Shown: piece by piece, positions 46,592-54,862 of the stretch
Position numbering within the stretch: position 1 is the first letter of the stretch
Layout: every line of letters starts with the position of its first letter
Assembly: GCA_902795355.1 (NCBI GenBank)
Contig: CADBKZ010000006.1
Coordinates: 86,496-150,495 of the forward strand
Source of the DNA: an uncultured Ruminococcus sp.
Lineage (GTDB): Bacteria > Bacillota > Clostridia > Oscillospirales > CAG-272
Reading direction: 5' to 3'
DNA length: 64,000 nucleotides
Notes under the pieces: generated by a model
Databases searched by the model: none
What the model saw: the letters and a program-made list of their open reading frames with translations, nothing else
What the model was told of the DNA's origin: nothing
Made by a program: the position numbers and the translations under genes

Positions 46592-46861
46592 ATGAAAAAA
46601 GTAGTTTATTCAATTAGAAAAGTCAAAGGAAACTTTGACGAAAAGATTTCCGGTCTCGGATTTCTTAACGACGAAGGCACGTTGTTCTGCAAATGCACTT
46701 CGCAAGACGGCAAACGTTATACGCGAGCGTTCGATGACGTCGGAAAGCACTGCCACAAAATTCTTGGCAAAGAAAACGAATACAGCGGCTACATGACTAT
46801 GTATTACGAATACAACGGACGAGATAACGGCAAACCCTGCTCCGACAGGAAAAGTCTTTGA
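46592..46861 (+). CDS. Small hypothetical protein (89 aa)
   Basis: Starts MKKVVYSIRKVKGNFDEKIS with a strong GGAGG ribosome site 9 bases ahead. The sequence GLGFLNDEGTLFCKCTSQDG then KRYTRAFDDVGKHCHKILGK has no signal peptide and no family I recognise. Its last codons (GRDNGKPCSDRKSL) overlap, in another frame, the open end of a truncated surface-protein gene, so the C-terminus may be a chimera created by a deletion. AT-rich, in the debris zone after tRNA-Ser. Confidence 0.5.
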   Translation: MKKVVYSIRKVKGNFDEKISGLGFLNDEGTLFCKCTSQDGKRYTRAFDDVGKHCHKILGKENEYSGYMTMYYEYNGRDNGKPCSDRKSL

Positions 46862-47441
46862 CAAATGGACTTGCGAAACGGCGGGCGTAACGATTGAGTT
46901 TGCAAACGCAACAAATTCAAAAACAACCTTTGTGATGCCTGCAAGCAACATTAAGATTCAAGCGCATTTCAGAGCTGTTGACGACAAACCGTCCGTTGAA
47001 ATCAAAGTCGAAGGCGGAACGGGCGCAGGAACGTATAAACAAGGCGATGAAGTAACCGTAACGGCAGAAGATAAAGAAGGCAAAGAATTCAAAGGCTGGC
47101 AGGACGCAAGCGGAAAAATCGTAAGCACCGATAAGGAATATACCTTTACGGTGGCGGAAGCAACAACCCTTACGGCTGTATATGAAGATAAGCCTTCGGG
47201 CGGTGGCGAAATCACTCCGCCTGCTAAAAAGGACGGACTTTCGGGCGGACAAATTGCAGGTATTGTAATCGGTTCGGTTCTGCTTGCCGGAATCGGCGGA
47301 TTTGCAATCTTCTGGTTTGCAGTCAAGAAAAAGACGTTTGCAGACTTGGGCGTAGCTCTGAAGAAAGGCTTTACGGCAATCGGAAACTTCTTCAAAACAC
47401 TTGGTGGAAAAATCAAAGCATTGTTTACCAAGAAGAAATAA
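46805..47441 (+). pseudogene. 5'-truncated repeat-domain surface protein
   Basis: A frame without a proper start, read from about 46805 after an in-frame stop. It encodes the end of one bacterial repeat domain (APTGKVFDKWTCETAGVTIE, then TTFVMPASNIKIQAHF), a second copy (GTYKQGDEVTVTAEDKEGKE, then FKGWQDASGKI and TTLTAVYED), a Gly/Pro linker, a membrane helix (IAGIVIGSVLLAGIGGFAIF) and a basic tail ending in LFTKKK. These are the C-terminal parts of a cell-wall-associated repeat protein; the signal peptide and most repeats are gone. An internal ATG at 46932 could still give 169 residues. Confidence 0.75.
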
Positions 47442-47458
47442 GATGAAATAATAGCAAC

Positions 47459-47487
47459 GAGCCGTTCGTAGTCAATGCGGACGGCTC
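47459..47487 (+). terminator. Weak hairpin after the surface-protein remnant
   Basis: GAGCCGT pairs with ACGGCTC around a 15-base loop; the tail is AT-rich but not a T run. Confidence 0.5.
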
Positions 47488-47526
47488 TAATTCTAAAAGG
47501 CGATATTTTAATTTACAGGAGCGGAT

Positions 47527-47646
47527 ATGGCTAACGAAACACACAAAATCAAATTACTTGTTTTATGGGATATTCTCTGTAAATATACCGACGAAACGCA
47601 TCATTTGAATACCGACGAGATAATAAAAATGCTCGCCGATATATAA
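47527..47646 (+). pseudogene. N-terminal scrap of a WYL-type regulator
   Basis: Only 39 codons, with AGGAG 5 bases ahead of the ATG. The peptide reads ETHKIKLLVLWDILCKYTDE then THHLNTDEIIKMLADI, which resembles the start of the winged-helix domain of clostridial WYL regulators (KLKLLYLLDIL...TDEEHPL...EIIE.L). It stops exactly where the recombinase scrap begins, so the rest was deleted. Confidence 0.55.
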
Positions 47647-47795
47647 AGACAAAGTAGTCATTACTTTTAACTTTACAGACCAGCATATAACTAAAAAGCG
47701 ATTGCCCGACAGTATTGAAGAAGTAGAAAGGACAGCAAAGCAGGCTGAAAAGTCTGCTTCTAAAAACAAATCGGGTGTGTACAAAAATGCCAGCA
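47639..47795 (+). pseudogene. C-terminal scrap of a serine recombinase
   Basis: In the frame overlapping the end of the WYL scrap, IYKDKVVITFNFTDQH and SIEEVERTAKQAEKSASKNK match the pattern of the extreme C-terminus of large serine recombinases (a strand like DKIVITFNY then a charged tail). There is no start or catalytic domain. The junction with the preceding scrap and with the GC-rich DNA that follows marks two deletion or insertion points. Confidence 0.5.
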
Positions 47796-47807
47796 CTCCG
47801 CCAACGC

Positions 47808-47846
47808 AAAAAGACCCTCGCGGGGTTTCCCGTGGGGGTCTTTTTT
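47808..47846. terminator. Bidirectional terminator at the left end of the int-rep element
   Basis: AAAAAGACCC and GGGTCTTTTT pair with an inner CGCGGG/CCCGTG helix, giving A and T runs on both sides. On the minus strand it can end the rep-int transcript. Confidence 0.85.
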
Positions 47847-47853
47847 GTGCATT

Positions 47854-47896
47854 ATGCTGTATCAGATTTCGCCGGTGTCTCGCTCTGATACAGCAT
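47854..47896. repeat. 13-bp inverted repeat next to the integrase gene
   Basis: ATGCTGTATCAGA (47854-47866) and TCTGATACAGCAT (47884-47896) are perfect complements around a 17-base loop, 34 bases from the integrase stop. It could be part of the attachment region or a recombinase arm site. Confidence 0.65.
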
Positions 47897-47929
47897 TTTG
47901 ACGGAACGCCGCTTTTCTGGTCGCAACGG

Positions 47930-48787
47930 TCAGAGGATGGCGGCAAGGCAAGCCTTTTGCATTTCTACGTTGGGGTGTGAATAGATGTCAAGCGTGATGT
48001 CTACGCCCGAATGCCCGAGGACGGTAGAAACGATTTTCGGGTTTACCCCTTTGGCAAGCATTAAGGTTGCGTAGCTGTGGCGCAGGTCGTGGAACCGGAT
48101 GTCCGGCAGGTCGTGCGCGGCAAGGAACGCCTTGAACCGTTTGTCAACTTGGGTCGGGGTCAGCGGGACGGCGTACCCATGCCGCACGTGGGAGAGGGTC
48201 GCCACATCGTCCGCCGACAGAAGCAAAAAGCGGTTGCTTTTCTTCGTCTTGCAGGGGGTGACGGTGGTTTTGCCCTGCTCTATGGTGCGCGTTCGTTGAA
48301 TGTGCAGGGTGTTTCTCCCCTCGTCAAGGTCGATTTCGGGAATCACGCCCAGCACCTCGCCCCGCCGCATACCGTACCGCAAGGCAAGCCGCACCGCAAG
48401 CCCCAAGGGGTCGCCCCCCGCCGTCGCCTCGAACACTGCCCGCATTTGCGCTTCCGTCAACGTGATATAGCGGTACTCTTCCACGCGCGGCATATCGAAG
48501 CGGGCGAACGGGTTCGCGGAGATATAGCCCCGCTTGATGGCGTAATTCAAGACCTTGCGGAGCGTTGCGAGGGCGTACACCACGGAGCGCGTGGCAAGTC
48601 CTCTTGCCGTCAAGCGTTCGGCCAGCTCGTCAAGGTGTTCCGCCGTCAGTTCCCCGACCTGCACCCCGCCCAGCGTTGGGAGAACGTGCCGCCGCATGTT
48701 CGTTTCGTACCCTCGCGCGGTCGTCGGGCGTAGCCTGTGGGCGGCGTACCGTCGGGCAAAGTCGGCGGATAGTTCGGAAAGGTTCAT
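47930..48787 (-). CDS. int: Tyrosine recombinase (phage-type integrase)
   Basis: A 285-residue site-specific recombinase. The N-terminal SAM-like core-binding domain (RPTTARGYETNMRRHVLPTL) is followed by the catalytic domain with Arg I in LRYGMRRGEVLG (about R141), HDLRHSYATLML (H233, R236), LGHSG (H259) and nucleophile Tyr in ITLDIYSH (Y269). It lacks an AP2-like arm domain, so it is compact. It is the last gene of a leftward set with rep; its ATG overlaps the rep stop (ATGA). Integration target is not evident. Confidence 0.95.
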   Translation of the reverse strand: MNLSELSADFARRYAAHRLRPTTARGYETNMRRHVLPTLGGVQVGELTAEHLDELAERLTARGLATRSVVYALATLRKVLNYAIKRGYISANPFARFDMPRVEEYRYITLTEAQMRAVFEATAGGDPLGLAVRLALRYGMRRGEVLGVIPEIDLDEGRNTLHIQRTRTIEQGKTTVTPCKTKKSNRFLLLSADDVATLSHVRHGYAVPLTPTQVDKRFKAFLAAHDLPDIRFHDLRHSYATLMLAKGVNPKIVSTVLGHSGVDITLDIYSHPNVEMQKACLAAIL

Positions 48788-49584
48788 TTCGGGTGTACCT
48801 CGTCAAAGTAAGTTTCCGCGATTTCGCGGCCGTCGGGTGGGAACCATCGCACGGAGACAAATTCGTTTTGATAGTCGGGGTTGTCGATTTCGTCCGAAAG
48901 GATATCCCGCCGCACAATCTGCGCGCCCTTCAAGCCTTGCGAGGCATAGAAGATATGCGCGCCCAGCTCGGCGGCGGTGTTCATGGTCTCTTTGGTCACG
49001 TATTTCGTGACGTACTTTGCCGTGGCCTCGTGGTTTTCGATAACCTCTATATCGGCAAAGCCGAATTTGCGGGCGTATGGTTCCCACGTGAACACCCGTT
49101 TTCCCTCGGCAATCCGGTTGCGGATTTTATCGGGCAGGCGTTCGCCCCCGTGAAACTCCCGCAGGTGGTCGAGGGGCAGCCCCATCAAAAACCCGTGCAT
49201 GTGCCATGCGCCGTCTTTGTGCGGTTCCGGTATCAAGAGGTATTGCACGTTTGCCCCCTTGCGTTGGCGGTAATGGCGGATAAATTGGGCAAGGTCTTTC
49301 GAGAATTTGCCGAGGTCGTGGCGGTCGTATTTCGTGGGGTCAAGCGTGAATGTAACGAACAGTTCCCACGGGTTGCAATAGGAAAGCTCGAACACACGAT
49401 TCCTTGCGCGCGAAAGACTGCGCGCGAGCTTTCCGGCGTTCCCCGCCTCGCCTTTGGCGGTATATTTCCGCTCTTTGGTCGGGTCGGGTTGCACATACTC
49501 CGCAATGCGGGTTAGCTTGTAACCCATCCCCGCAAAGTCTCGTAAAGTTGCATAATCAAACAGCGTTTTGCTTTGGTAATTCAT
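48784..49584 (-). CDS. rep: HUH-type rolling-circle replication initiator
   Basis: A 266-residue Rep protein with the three HUH motifs in order: motif I ELFVTFTLDPTKYDRHD (about residues 74-90), motif II EPHKDGAWHMHGFLMGLP with the His-x-His metal site (H128, H130), and motif III HEATAKYVTKYVTKET with Tyr191 and Tyr195. It is closest in appearance to the ORF2/G2P-like Reps of small ssDNA phages and plasmids. It should nick a double-strand origin and start rolling-circle copying of the excised element. Coupled to int by a 4-base overlap and overlapped by the small basic gene upstream. Confidence 0.9.
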   Translation of the reverse strand: MNYQSKTLFDYATLRDFAGMGYKLTRIAEYVQPDPTKERKYTAKGEAGNAGKLARSLSRARNRVFELSYCNPWELFVTFTLDPTKYDRHDLGKFSKDLAQFIRHYRQRKGANVQYLLIPEPHKDGAWHMHGFLMGLPLDHLREFHGGERLPDKIRNRIAEGKRVFTWEPYARKFGFADIEVIENHEATAKYVTKYVTKETMNTAAELGAHIFYASQGLKGAQIVRRDILSDEIDNPDYQNEFVSVRWFPPDGREIAETYFDEVHPK

Positions 49585-49717
49585 GGCGTTTTTTGTTCAC
49601 TTTCACCAATTTTCCCGCTTTATGTGCTTTAGTCAAGTAGCGCGCGCGCTCGCGTGCGCGAGCCGCGGCGTTTTTTCTCGCCTTTCTGCTCTGTGTTATT
49701 GCCGCGTATCTGCTCAT
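49556..49717 (-). CDS. Small basic protein of the int-rep element
   Basis: A 53-residue, Lys/Arg/Ala-rich protein (MSRYAAITQSRKARKNAAAR then ARERARYLTKAHKAGKLVKV). The ATG at 49717 overlaps the TGA of the upstream gene (ATGA), and its 3' end overlaps the start of rep by 29 bases. Such small basic proteins may act as nucleoid-like, excision or DNA-packaging factors, but no family is recognised. Confidence 0.65.
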   Translation of the reverse strand: MSRYAAITQSRKARKNAAARARERARYLTKAHKAGKLVKVNKKRHELPKQNAV

Positions 49718-50154
49718 GCCGTCGCCCTCGCTTTCTCCGCTTTCCTTCTCTCCTGTTTCCTTGCGTAGCTTCGAGATGCCGCCATACACGCAAGCCGTTT
49801 CGCACGGAGAGAGGGCGGGAGTTCGTCAAGGTGTTCTTCTTCCCACTTGCGGCGCGCCCGCTTCTCGGCTATCTTTGCCGCCCTCTGCTCCTTCGTCTCT
49901 ACCTGACCGCGGAGCCGTTCGGGGTCTGTCCCGTGGGCGGCGAGGAACGCGCAAACGGTCGCGGCGTTGTCTTTCAGCCTGTCCGCCACCGTCCGCGGGT
50001 TCCTGCCTGCGCTCCATGCCTCGAACTGCTTCGGGGTCCGAATCCGGCGGAGCAGTTCCGGCAAGTCCGCTTCGATTTGGGCGAGCCGTTCCCGCTCTCG
50101 GTCGGCTTCCGTTTCTTCCGGTACGCTCGGAGCGGCGGCGAAATAGTCAAGCAT
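49714..50154 (-). CDS. Charged helical protein of the int-rep element
   Basis: A 146-residue protein starting MLDYFAAAPSVPEETEADRE. It is almost entirely charged helix, with a compact middle (RIRTPKQFEAWSAGRNPRTV then ADRLKDNAATVCAFLAAHGT) and a very basic C-terminus (RSYARKQERRKAEKARATA). I do not recognise it; a DNA- or RNA-binding role is plausible from composition. It is the first gene of the set. The frame is open further upstream, but there it would be antisense to an acetyltransferase remnant, so the ATG at 50154 is taken; its ribosome site is weak. Confidence 0.6.
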   Translation of the reverse strand: MLDYFAAAPSVPEETEADRERERLAQIEADLPELLRRIRTPKQFEAWSAGRNPRTVADRLKDNAATVCAFLAAHGTDPERLRGQVETKEQRAAKIAEKRARRKWEEEHLDELPPSLRAKRLACMAASRSYARKQERRKAEKARATA

Positions 50155-50159
50155 ACTGC

Positions 50160-50273
50160 GTTCTCTCTTACGAGCCTGAAAATGAGGTGGCAAAGAAACT
50201 ATACGCCTCATTTGGATTTGTAGAAAACGGAGAGATGGACGGCGATGAGATTGTTGCAGTACTGAAGTTGTGA
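50160..50273 (+). pseudogene. C-terminal remnant of a SpeG/Blt-like GNAT acetyltransferase
   Basis: The last 37 codons of a GNAT gene: VLSYEPENEVAKKLYASFGF then VENGEMDGDEIVAVLKL and a stop. The N-x-x-A-x-x-L-Y-x-S-F-G-F motif and the Glu/Asp-rich end are diagnostic. The sequence upstream of codon 1 of this fragment belongs to the int-rep element on the other strand, so the gene was cut at about 50155-50160. I do not find its 5' part in the window. Confidence 0.8.
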
Positions 50274-50622
50274 AGAAAAACACAAATTCCGGTTTGTCGG
50301 GATAATCATTTTGGCGGTTTTAGTTTGGATATGTACCTTTTGGGCGCTCTTATACATCAAAGAACCCTCTTTTGTCTACCACGGCAAAAGGGGGTTCTTC
50401 TTGCATTTTGGGCAAAAATCGGGCAAAACACAGCAAATTGGGGCGCAAAAGATTGGTGTGCGAAAAACAAAAATCAACAACAGGTCTCAAAAAACGCATC
50501 ATAAACGCAGAAAAGCCGAGCGGAAACGCTCGGCTTTTCCCAATATGCAAACCAATGTGCAAAATGAAAGTTCTGTTCCGCGCTCGTTGCCGGAAACGGA
50601 ACGGCCCCCCTTTGCTCCGGTT
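50274..50622. other. Gap with two strong hairpins, no gene
   Basis: AAGAACCC/GGGTTCTT with an inner TTTTG/CAAAA helix (50360-50399) and AAAAGCCGAGCG/CGCTCGGCTTTT around GAAA (50511-50538). The second is a good terminator for the leftward GH78 gene or for rightward transcripts. Nothing protein-coding is supported. Confidence 0.6.
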
Positions 50623-52734
50623 TTATGATTTCGGTTTCAGGTAGTGCAACCGATCGAGCCACACCAGCACATGGGAAGCAAACGCATGGCTGCAACTCGC
50701 GCTTGGTTTGTTATGTTCCCAAACGGTACCCGTCAGCGTTGCCATGTCGCGGAAATACAGGCGAATTTCCCGATCCAACCGCTCGGTTTCGCCCGCGTCG
50801 CAAAGCAGATCGAAACGCATATAGAACCCCATAAGCGCGTTGGACGGGTAAATCTCTTTCCACAGTCCCGTTTTCGCCCGATCCGGCCCGAAGTCCCGAA
50901 CTATTGTTTCCCAAAGTTCCGGATCTTCCCCCGCGGTGGCAACGCCCATATAAAACGCGTAATATTGGCAGGTTTCGGTCAAGTCGGCTTTTTGCAGTTC
51001 CCATTGCCCGTCGTTGTTTTGCAGCGAATGGTCGTAAAAGAACATTCCGTCCCTGCCCCGTTGGCGGATCAACGCCCGCAAGCCGTCGGCACGGCGGGAA
51101 ATTTCCGAATCTCCATAGGCATCCGACAGTTCTTTCAAAAAACGGTAGTACAGCATATTGCACGGGTAGTTGATCCCTTTCGTGCATTTGTTGCAATGCG
51201 ACCACTCCACGAACACCCAGCTTGGAAGATCGGCGAGCAGGCCGCTTTCGGTTTCGTATTGCTGAAAAAAGCGGTACAGCGCATACATCTGCTCCCGAAT
51301 TTCGGAAAGGAAGGTCCGATCGCCCGTAAAACGGACATATTCCGTAACTTCCAGAAAATACCACATTGCCCATGTTGGAATAAATCTTCCGTCCAACTGC
51401 GTATCCGACGGGTAGCACATGGGAAGCATGCCCTCGGGCAGGCGATCCGGATGTTTCGCCATGGCGAAATTTGCAAGCGTTACAGTTTCGAGCGTGGCCT
51501 TGCCGGTCATCAACCGCTCCACACGGCCGATAAAGTAGGTGTCGCAGAGCCAGACCGCGCGCTCCCGCGACGGGTCGCTGTTCAGAAGGTCGAGCGCGTT
51601 CTGGCAAAAAGTCTCTTTTCCCGCGTTGTAAACGCTGCGGATTTCCTCGTCCGCTAACGGGTCAAGCTCCTTTTGGAAAATCTCCTCGGAACAGCGGAGA
51701 TTGACCATGCCCACCGATTCCACCGTAACCGCGCCGCCAAACGAAATCAGGTTCAGGTATTGCGCGGTATAGGGATGCGCGGTCAGCAACTGATAGGATT
51801 TTCCCGCTTCCAGAATATAAAGCACCACGGCAGAGCATTGCAGCCGTTTGAAATTCACCTTGCCGTCGGTCAGAATCTCGTCAAAGGTTAAATAAAGACG
51901 CGTTTTTTCGGTACAGGTCACGTTCAAGCGGAAAAATCCCGCGCGGTTATGGTCGAACGCGACGGTCGCATACTGATTTTGCAAACGGAGCGGCAGGGAC
52001 GGAACCTCGCCGGTTGCCGTCAATTTCAGGTCCTCAACCTCAAAGGTGGAGCAGATCTCCAATTCGTCCGTGCGGAACCCGTCCCAATCGGTTCCGATCT
52101 TCGTAATCGCGCGGTCGCCGTAATGCTCCCGCGCAGGGCTGTGCTCCACCGTGCCGCAGGCAAGGAACCGCGTGCACGGCGTATATTCGTAGACAGGAAA
52201 CAGGGTGTCGGCGGCGATAAAATGTTTTTCTCCCGCAGGGGTGCAAACAACCTCGCGCCGTTCGCTTGCGCGATCCATGCGATAGACCTCGCAAAACGCG
52301 CGCTGAACGGAAAACCGCTGTACTTTCTGCACGCGCTCGGGAACGGAAAAACAGCTCCAACCGCGCTTGCCCGTTGCGGCCACAACGCTCCCGTCCTGCT
52401 CGATTTCCGCGCAGAGGAACGGGGGCTGTTTCATAAACTCGAATTGGATGCAGTAATCGGACGTAATCAGCACGCAGACCTCGTTGCGCTCCCCCTCGTT
52501 GCCGTTCAGGCAAAGCTCGCTGACCCGAAAATACCCTTTTGCCGCGCGGGCGGGTCCCCAGAAAACCAACGCACCGTTCACAAACACCTGAAAATGCGTG
52601 CAGCCCGCAATCCGCAGGCGCGCGGATGAGCCGAAGAAAGAGGCTTCAAACCGCAGGGAGCGGTTCATCTCCCCCGAGGTTCCCTCTTCCCAAATCGGCG
52701 TTGCGCTTTTGAAAGAAACATCCCGAAACAGCAT
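50623..52734 (-). CDS. Alpha-L-rhamnosidase-like glycoside hydrolase (GH78 type)
   Basis: A 703-residue protein without signal peptide, so probably acting in the cytosol on imported oligosaccharides. N-terminal beta-sandwich regions contain FQVFVNGALVFWGPARAAKG; the middle has a jelly-roll-like part; the C-terminal about 350 residues form an alpha/alpha barrel with DSDPSRERAVWLCD-like LNSDPSRERAVWLCDTYFIG (the GH78 D-x-P-x-R-E-R motif, here N-S-D-P-S-R-E-R), ADLPSWVFVEWSHCNK and TGTVWEH. These match GH78 and relatives. Rhamnosidase specificity is inferred. It is the last gene of the araC-hydrolase-GH78 set. Confidence 0.78.
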   Translation of the reverse strand: MLFRDVSFKSATPIWEEGTSGEMNRSLRFEASFFGSSARLRIAGCTHFQVFVNGALVFWGPARAAKGYFRVSELCLNGNEGERNEVCVLITSDYCIQFEFMKQPPFLCAEIEQDGSVVAATGKRGWSCFSVPERVQKVQRFSVQRAFCEVYRMDRASERREVVCTPAGEKHFIAADTLFPVYEYTPCTRFLACGTVEHSPAREHYGDRAITKIGTDWDGFRTDELEICSTFEVEDLKLTATGEVPSLPLRLQNQYATVAFDHNRAGFFRLNVTCTEKTRLYLTFDEILTDGKVNFKRLQCSAVVLYILEAGKSYQLLTAHPYTAQYLNLISFGGAVTVESVGMVNLRCSEEIFQKELDPLADEEIRSVYNAGKETFCQNALDLLNSDPSRERAVWLCDTYFIGRVERLMTGKATLETVTLANFAMAKHPDRLPEGMLPMCYPSDTQLDGRFIPTWAMWYFLEVTEYVRFTGDRTFLSEIREQMYALYRFFQQYETESGLLADLPSWVFVEWSHCNKCTKGINYPCNMLYYRFLKELSDAYGDSEISRRADGLRALIRQRGRDGMFFYDHSLQNNDGQWELQKADLTETCQYYAFYMGVATAGEDPELWETIVRDFGPDRAKTGLWKEIYPSNALMGFYMRFDLLCDAGETERLDREIRLYFRDMATLTGTVWEHNKPSASCSHAFASHVLVWLDRLHYLKPKS

Positions 52735-52763
52735 TTTTCATTCTCCCGATTTGCTTTGTTTTT

Positions 52764-53894
52764 TTATTGTTTCAAGCATTCGTAAATCAAATTGCGGGTT
52801 TTCTGATGGCCGACCGCATAAAGGTAAGTTCCGCCGAACATCTGGGTGCCGAAGAAGAACGCGAGGCGGTTTTCCGTGTCAATTAAAGCGTAGGTCGCGG
52901 CGGCTCCGTCCCAGCCGAACTCGCCCGCAGGCGAGAGCGAATCCGATACCGCGGGATTGGTGTGAACGCGCCCGCAGAGACCCCAACCGTAGCCGTGGAA
53001 GCGGTAGGTTACAAAATGGTTGAGCGCTTTCGGGCACAGGCGGTTGACCTGCATCATGGGAATACATTTTTCATCGAAAATGCGGTAGCCGTCCGGCGCT
53101 TTTCCGCCGCAGGCAGCCGCCGATATGATTTTGATATATTCATCAACCGACGCGAACATTCCTCCGCCGCCGCTTTCATAGTTGGGGTTGAAATCATAAT
53201 TGCTTTCACAGGGGTGTTCCGTATGGTCCAAAGTTCCGGAATTATACCAAAAAGCGCCGGCAAAACGCTTTTTCTGCTCCTCTGTGGGATGGAACCCTAT
53301 ATTTTCAATGCCAAGCGGATTAAAAAAGTAAGTTTTCAGATATTCCGAAAACCGCATTCCCGAAACCACTTCCACCACCGCGGCAAGAACATCATGGCAG
53401 AGGCTGTACCGATAATCCGTCCCCGGTTCAAAAGCGAGCGGCTCTTTTGGAAATTCGCTCACATATCGGACGGTCCCGTACAAGTTCTCGCGCGCCTCGT
53501 TAAAAAGCGGAGAGGTAAAGTTATAACTCAACCCGCCGGTCATGGTGAAAAGATGTTCAACCGTTATGATGTTTTTCGCGGGACGCACCGAACCGTCCGG
53601 CTGACGAACGGTGATATTCGCAAACGATGGAATGTATTTGGAAACGGGATCGGCCAATGAAAGTTTCCCCTCGCCTATCAGACGCATTGCGGCAAAGCAG
53701 GTGATCACCTTGGATGTGGAATAGAGCCACATCAGCTCGTTTCCCGCAACGGGTTTGGTGTGTTCCATGTCGGTAAATCCGGCCCCGTGGCGGTAGATGG
53801 ATTTTCCGTCCTGCATTACGGCGACGTCGCAGAACGGGATCCCGTGCAGGAAAACCAATTGGTCAAGGTATCGGTCAAGTTTTGTAAAGTTCAT
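52764..53894 (-). CDS. Serine hydrolase of the beta-lactamase/esterase (class C-like) family
   Basis: A 376-residue protein with the S-x-x-K motif in YSTSKVITCFAAMRL (about residues 58-72), a tyrosine motif in DYRYSLCHDVLAAV (about residue 165) and a C-terminal GWDGAAATYALIDTE region. No signal peptide is visible, so it is likely cytosolic, which points to an esterase or deacetylase on imported glycans rather than a secreted beta-lactamase. The ATG at 53894 is chosen because GGAGGG lies 8 bases ahead; an upstream TTG overlaps that ribosome site. It sits 29 bases before GH78. Confidence 0.85.
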   Translation of the reverse strand: MNFTKLDRYLDQLVFLHGIPFCDVAVMQDGKSIYRHGAGFTDMEHTKPVAGNELMWLYSTSKVITCFAAMRLIGEGKLSLADPVSKYIPSFANITVRQPDGSVRPAKNIITVEHLFTMTGGLSYNFTSPLFNEARENLYGTVRYVSEFPKEPLAFEPGTDYRYSLCHDVLAAVVEVVSGMRFSEYLKTYFFNPLGIENIGFHPTEEQKKRFAGAFWYNSGTLDHTEHPCESNYDFNPNYESGGGGMFASVDEYIKIISAAACGGKAPDGYRIFDEKCIPMMQVNRLCPKALNHFVTYRFHGYGWGLCGRVHTNPAVSDSLSPAGEFGWDGAAATYALIDTENRLAFFFGTQMFGGTYLYAVGHQKTRNLIYECLKQ

Positions 53895-53954
53895 AAAAAA
53901 GCCCTCCAAAGTAAAATTGTTTTCATTTTACGCTTTTTCAGAAACGGCAACCGA

Positions 53955-54797
53955 TTATCCCGCGGCGTGCTTCCCCTCGGAAAGCGTATCCGACGGCAGC
54001 ATGCCGACAACGGACCGATACACCTTTGCAAAATACGGCATATTGTTGAACCCGCATCTCGCCCCCGCTTCCGCAACGGTGTATTCCCCGCTGAACAGCA
54101 TGGCTTCCGCATCGCGGCAGCGCATGGAGTTGACGTACTTCTTGACCGACATGCCCGTAACTTTCTTGAAGCACGCGCAAAGGTGATTGACCGTTACCCC
54201 AACGCGGTCCGCAAGTTCCTGCGTGGAAACGTCCTCGTGGTAGTGCGCGCGGATGTAGGTCAGGCTCTCTTTTACCACATTGGATCCGGCCGCGGAAATC
54301 GGCTTCTTTCCGGAACCGCCGACCGCGTAGGAGCGGTAGAGGTGGCAAAGGAGCGAAACAACCGCCGCCTTCTGCACGCTCTGCCAATAGGGGCGGCAGT
54401 ATTTGCCCTCTCGGTTCGCCAAGCGGATCCCGTCCGCAACGGTCTGGTCGTCCGCATAAGAAATGAAAGGTTTCAGCATGGTTTCGGCGGGAAAGCCGCA
54501 TTCCCGCAGGAACTCGGGCGAAACGATCAGCGCGCTGTACTGCGTAAATCCCGCGGAGCTGATGGAATGGATCCTGCCGGAGTTTACGCAAACCACATCC
54601 CGCCGCGACATATGAAACCGCTCGGTGTCGATCATAACGTCGCATTCGCCCTCGAACAGATATAATAGTTCAATGCTCTCGTGCCAATGGGCGGCAAAGC
54701 TATGCGCGGAGTCAATCGTGCATTGCCGGTGGAGAATATACGATGGGTTTAATTCGTCGAACGGCAAATGCTCGTAAAAATAATTTTCCTTAATCAT
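53955..54797 (-). CDS. AraC-family transcriptional regulator
   Basis: A 280-residue regulator with an N-terminal cupin-like sensor domain (AAHWHESIELLYLFEGECDV, about residues 36-55) and a C-terminal double helix-turn-helix (VSTQELADRVGVTVNHLCAC then FKKVTGMSVKKYV and AGARCGFNNMPYFAKVYRSV). It heads the leftward set with the serine hydrolase and GH78 and is divergent from the SBP2 cluster, so it probably controls one or both in response to a sugar. Confidence 0.92.
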   Translation of the reverse strand: MIKENYFYEHLPFDELNPSYILHRQCTIDSAHSFAAHWHESIELLYLFEGECDVMIDTERFHMSRRDVVCVNSGRIHSISSAGFTQYSALIVSPEFLRECGFPAETMLKPFISYADDQTVADGIRLANREGKYCRPYWQSVQKAAVVSLLCHLYRSYAVGGSGKKPISAAGSNVVKESLTYIRAHYHEDVSTQELADRVGVTVNHLCACFKKVTGMSVKKYVNSMRCRDAEAMLFSGEYTVAEAGARCGFNNMPYFAKVYRSVVGMLPSDTLSEGKHAAG

Positions 54798-54862
54798 ATA
54801 GCGCGCGTCTCCCCCGTTTTCTGTTCTTTTTCCGGCGGTCGCAAAACCGATCCGCCGAGTTT

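Noticed and set aside
46162..46617. 151-codon plus-strand open frame after tRNA-Ser
   Set aside because: No ribosome site, runs through two hairpins and an inverted repeat, and has no family features.
52764..53894. Serine hydrolase as an antibiotic-resistance beta-lactamase
   Set aside because: It has the S-x-x-K fold signature but no signal peptide, and it sits in a sugar-utilisation set; an esterase role is more likely.
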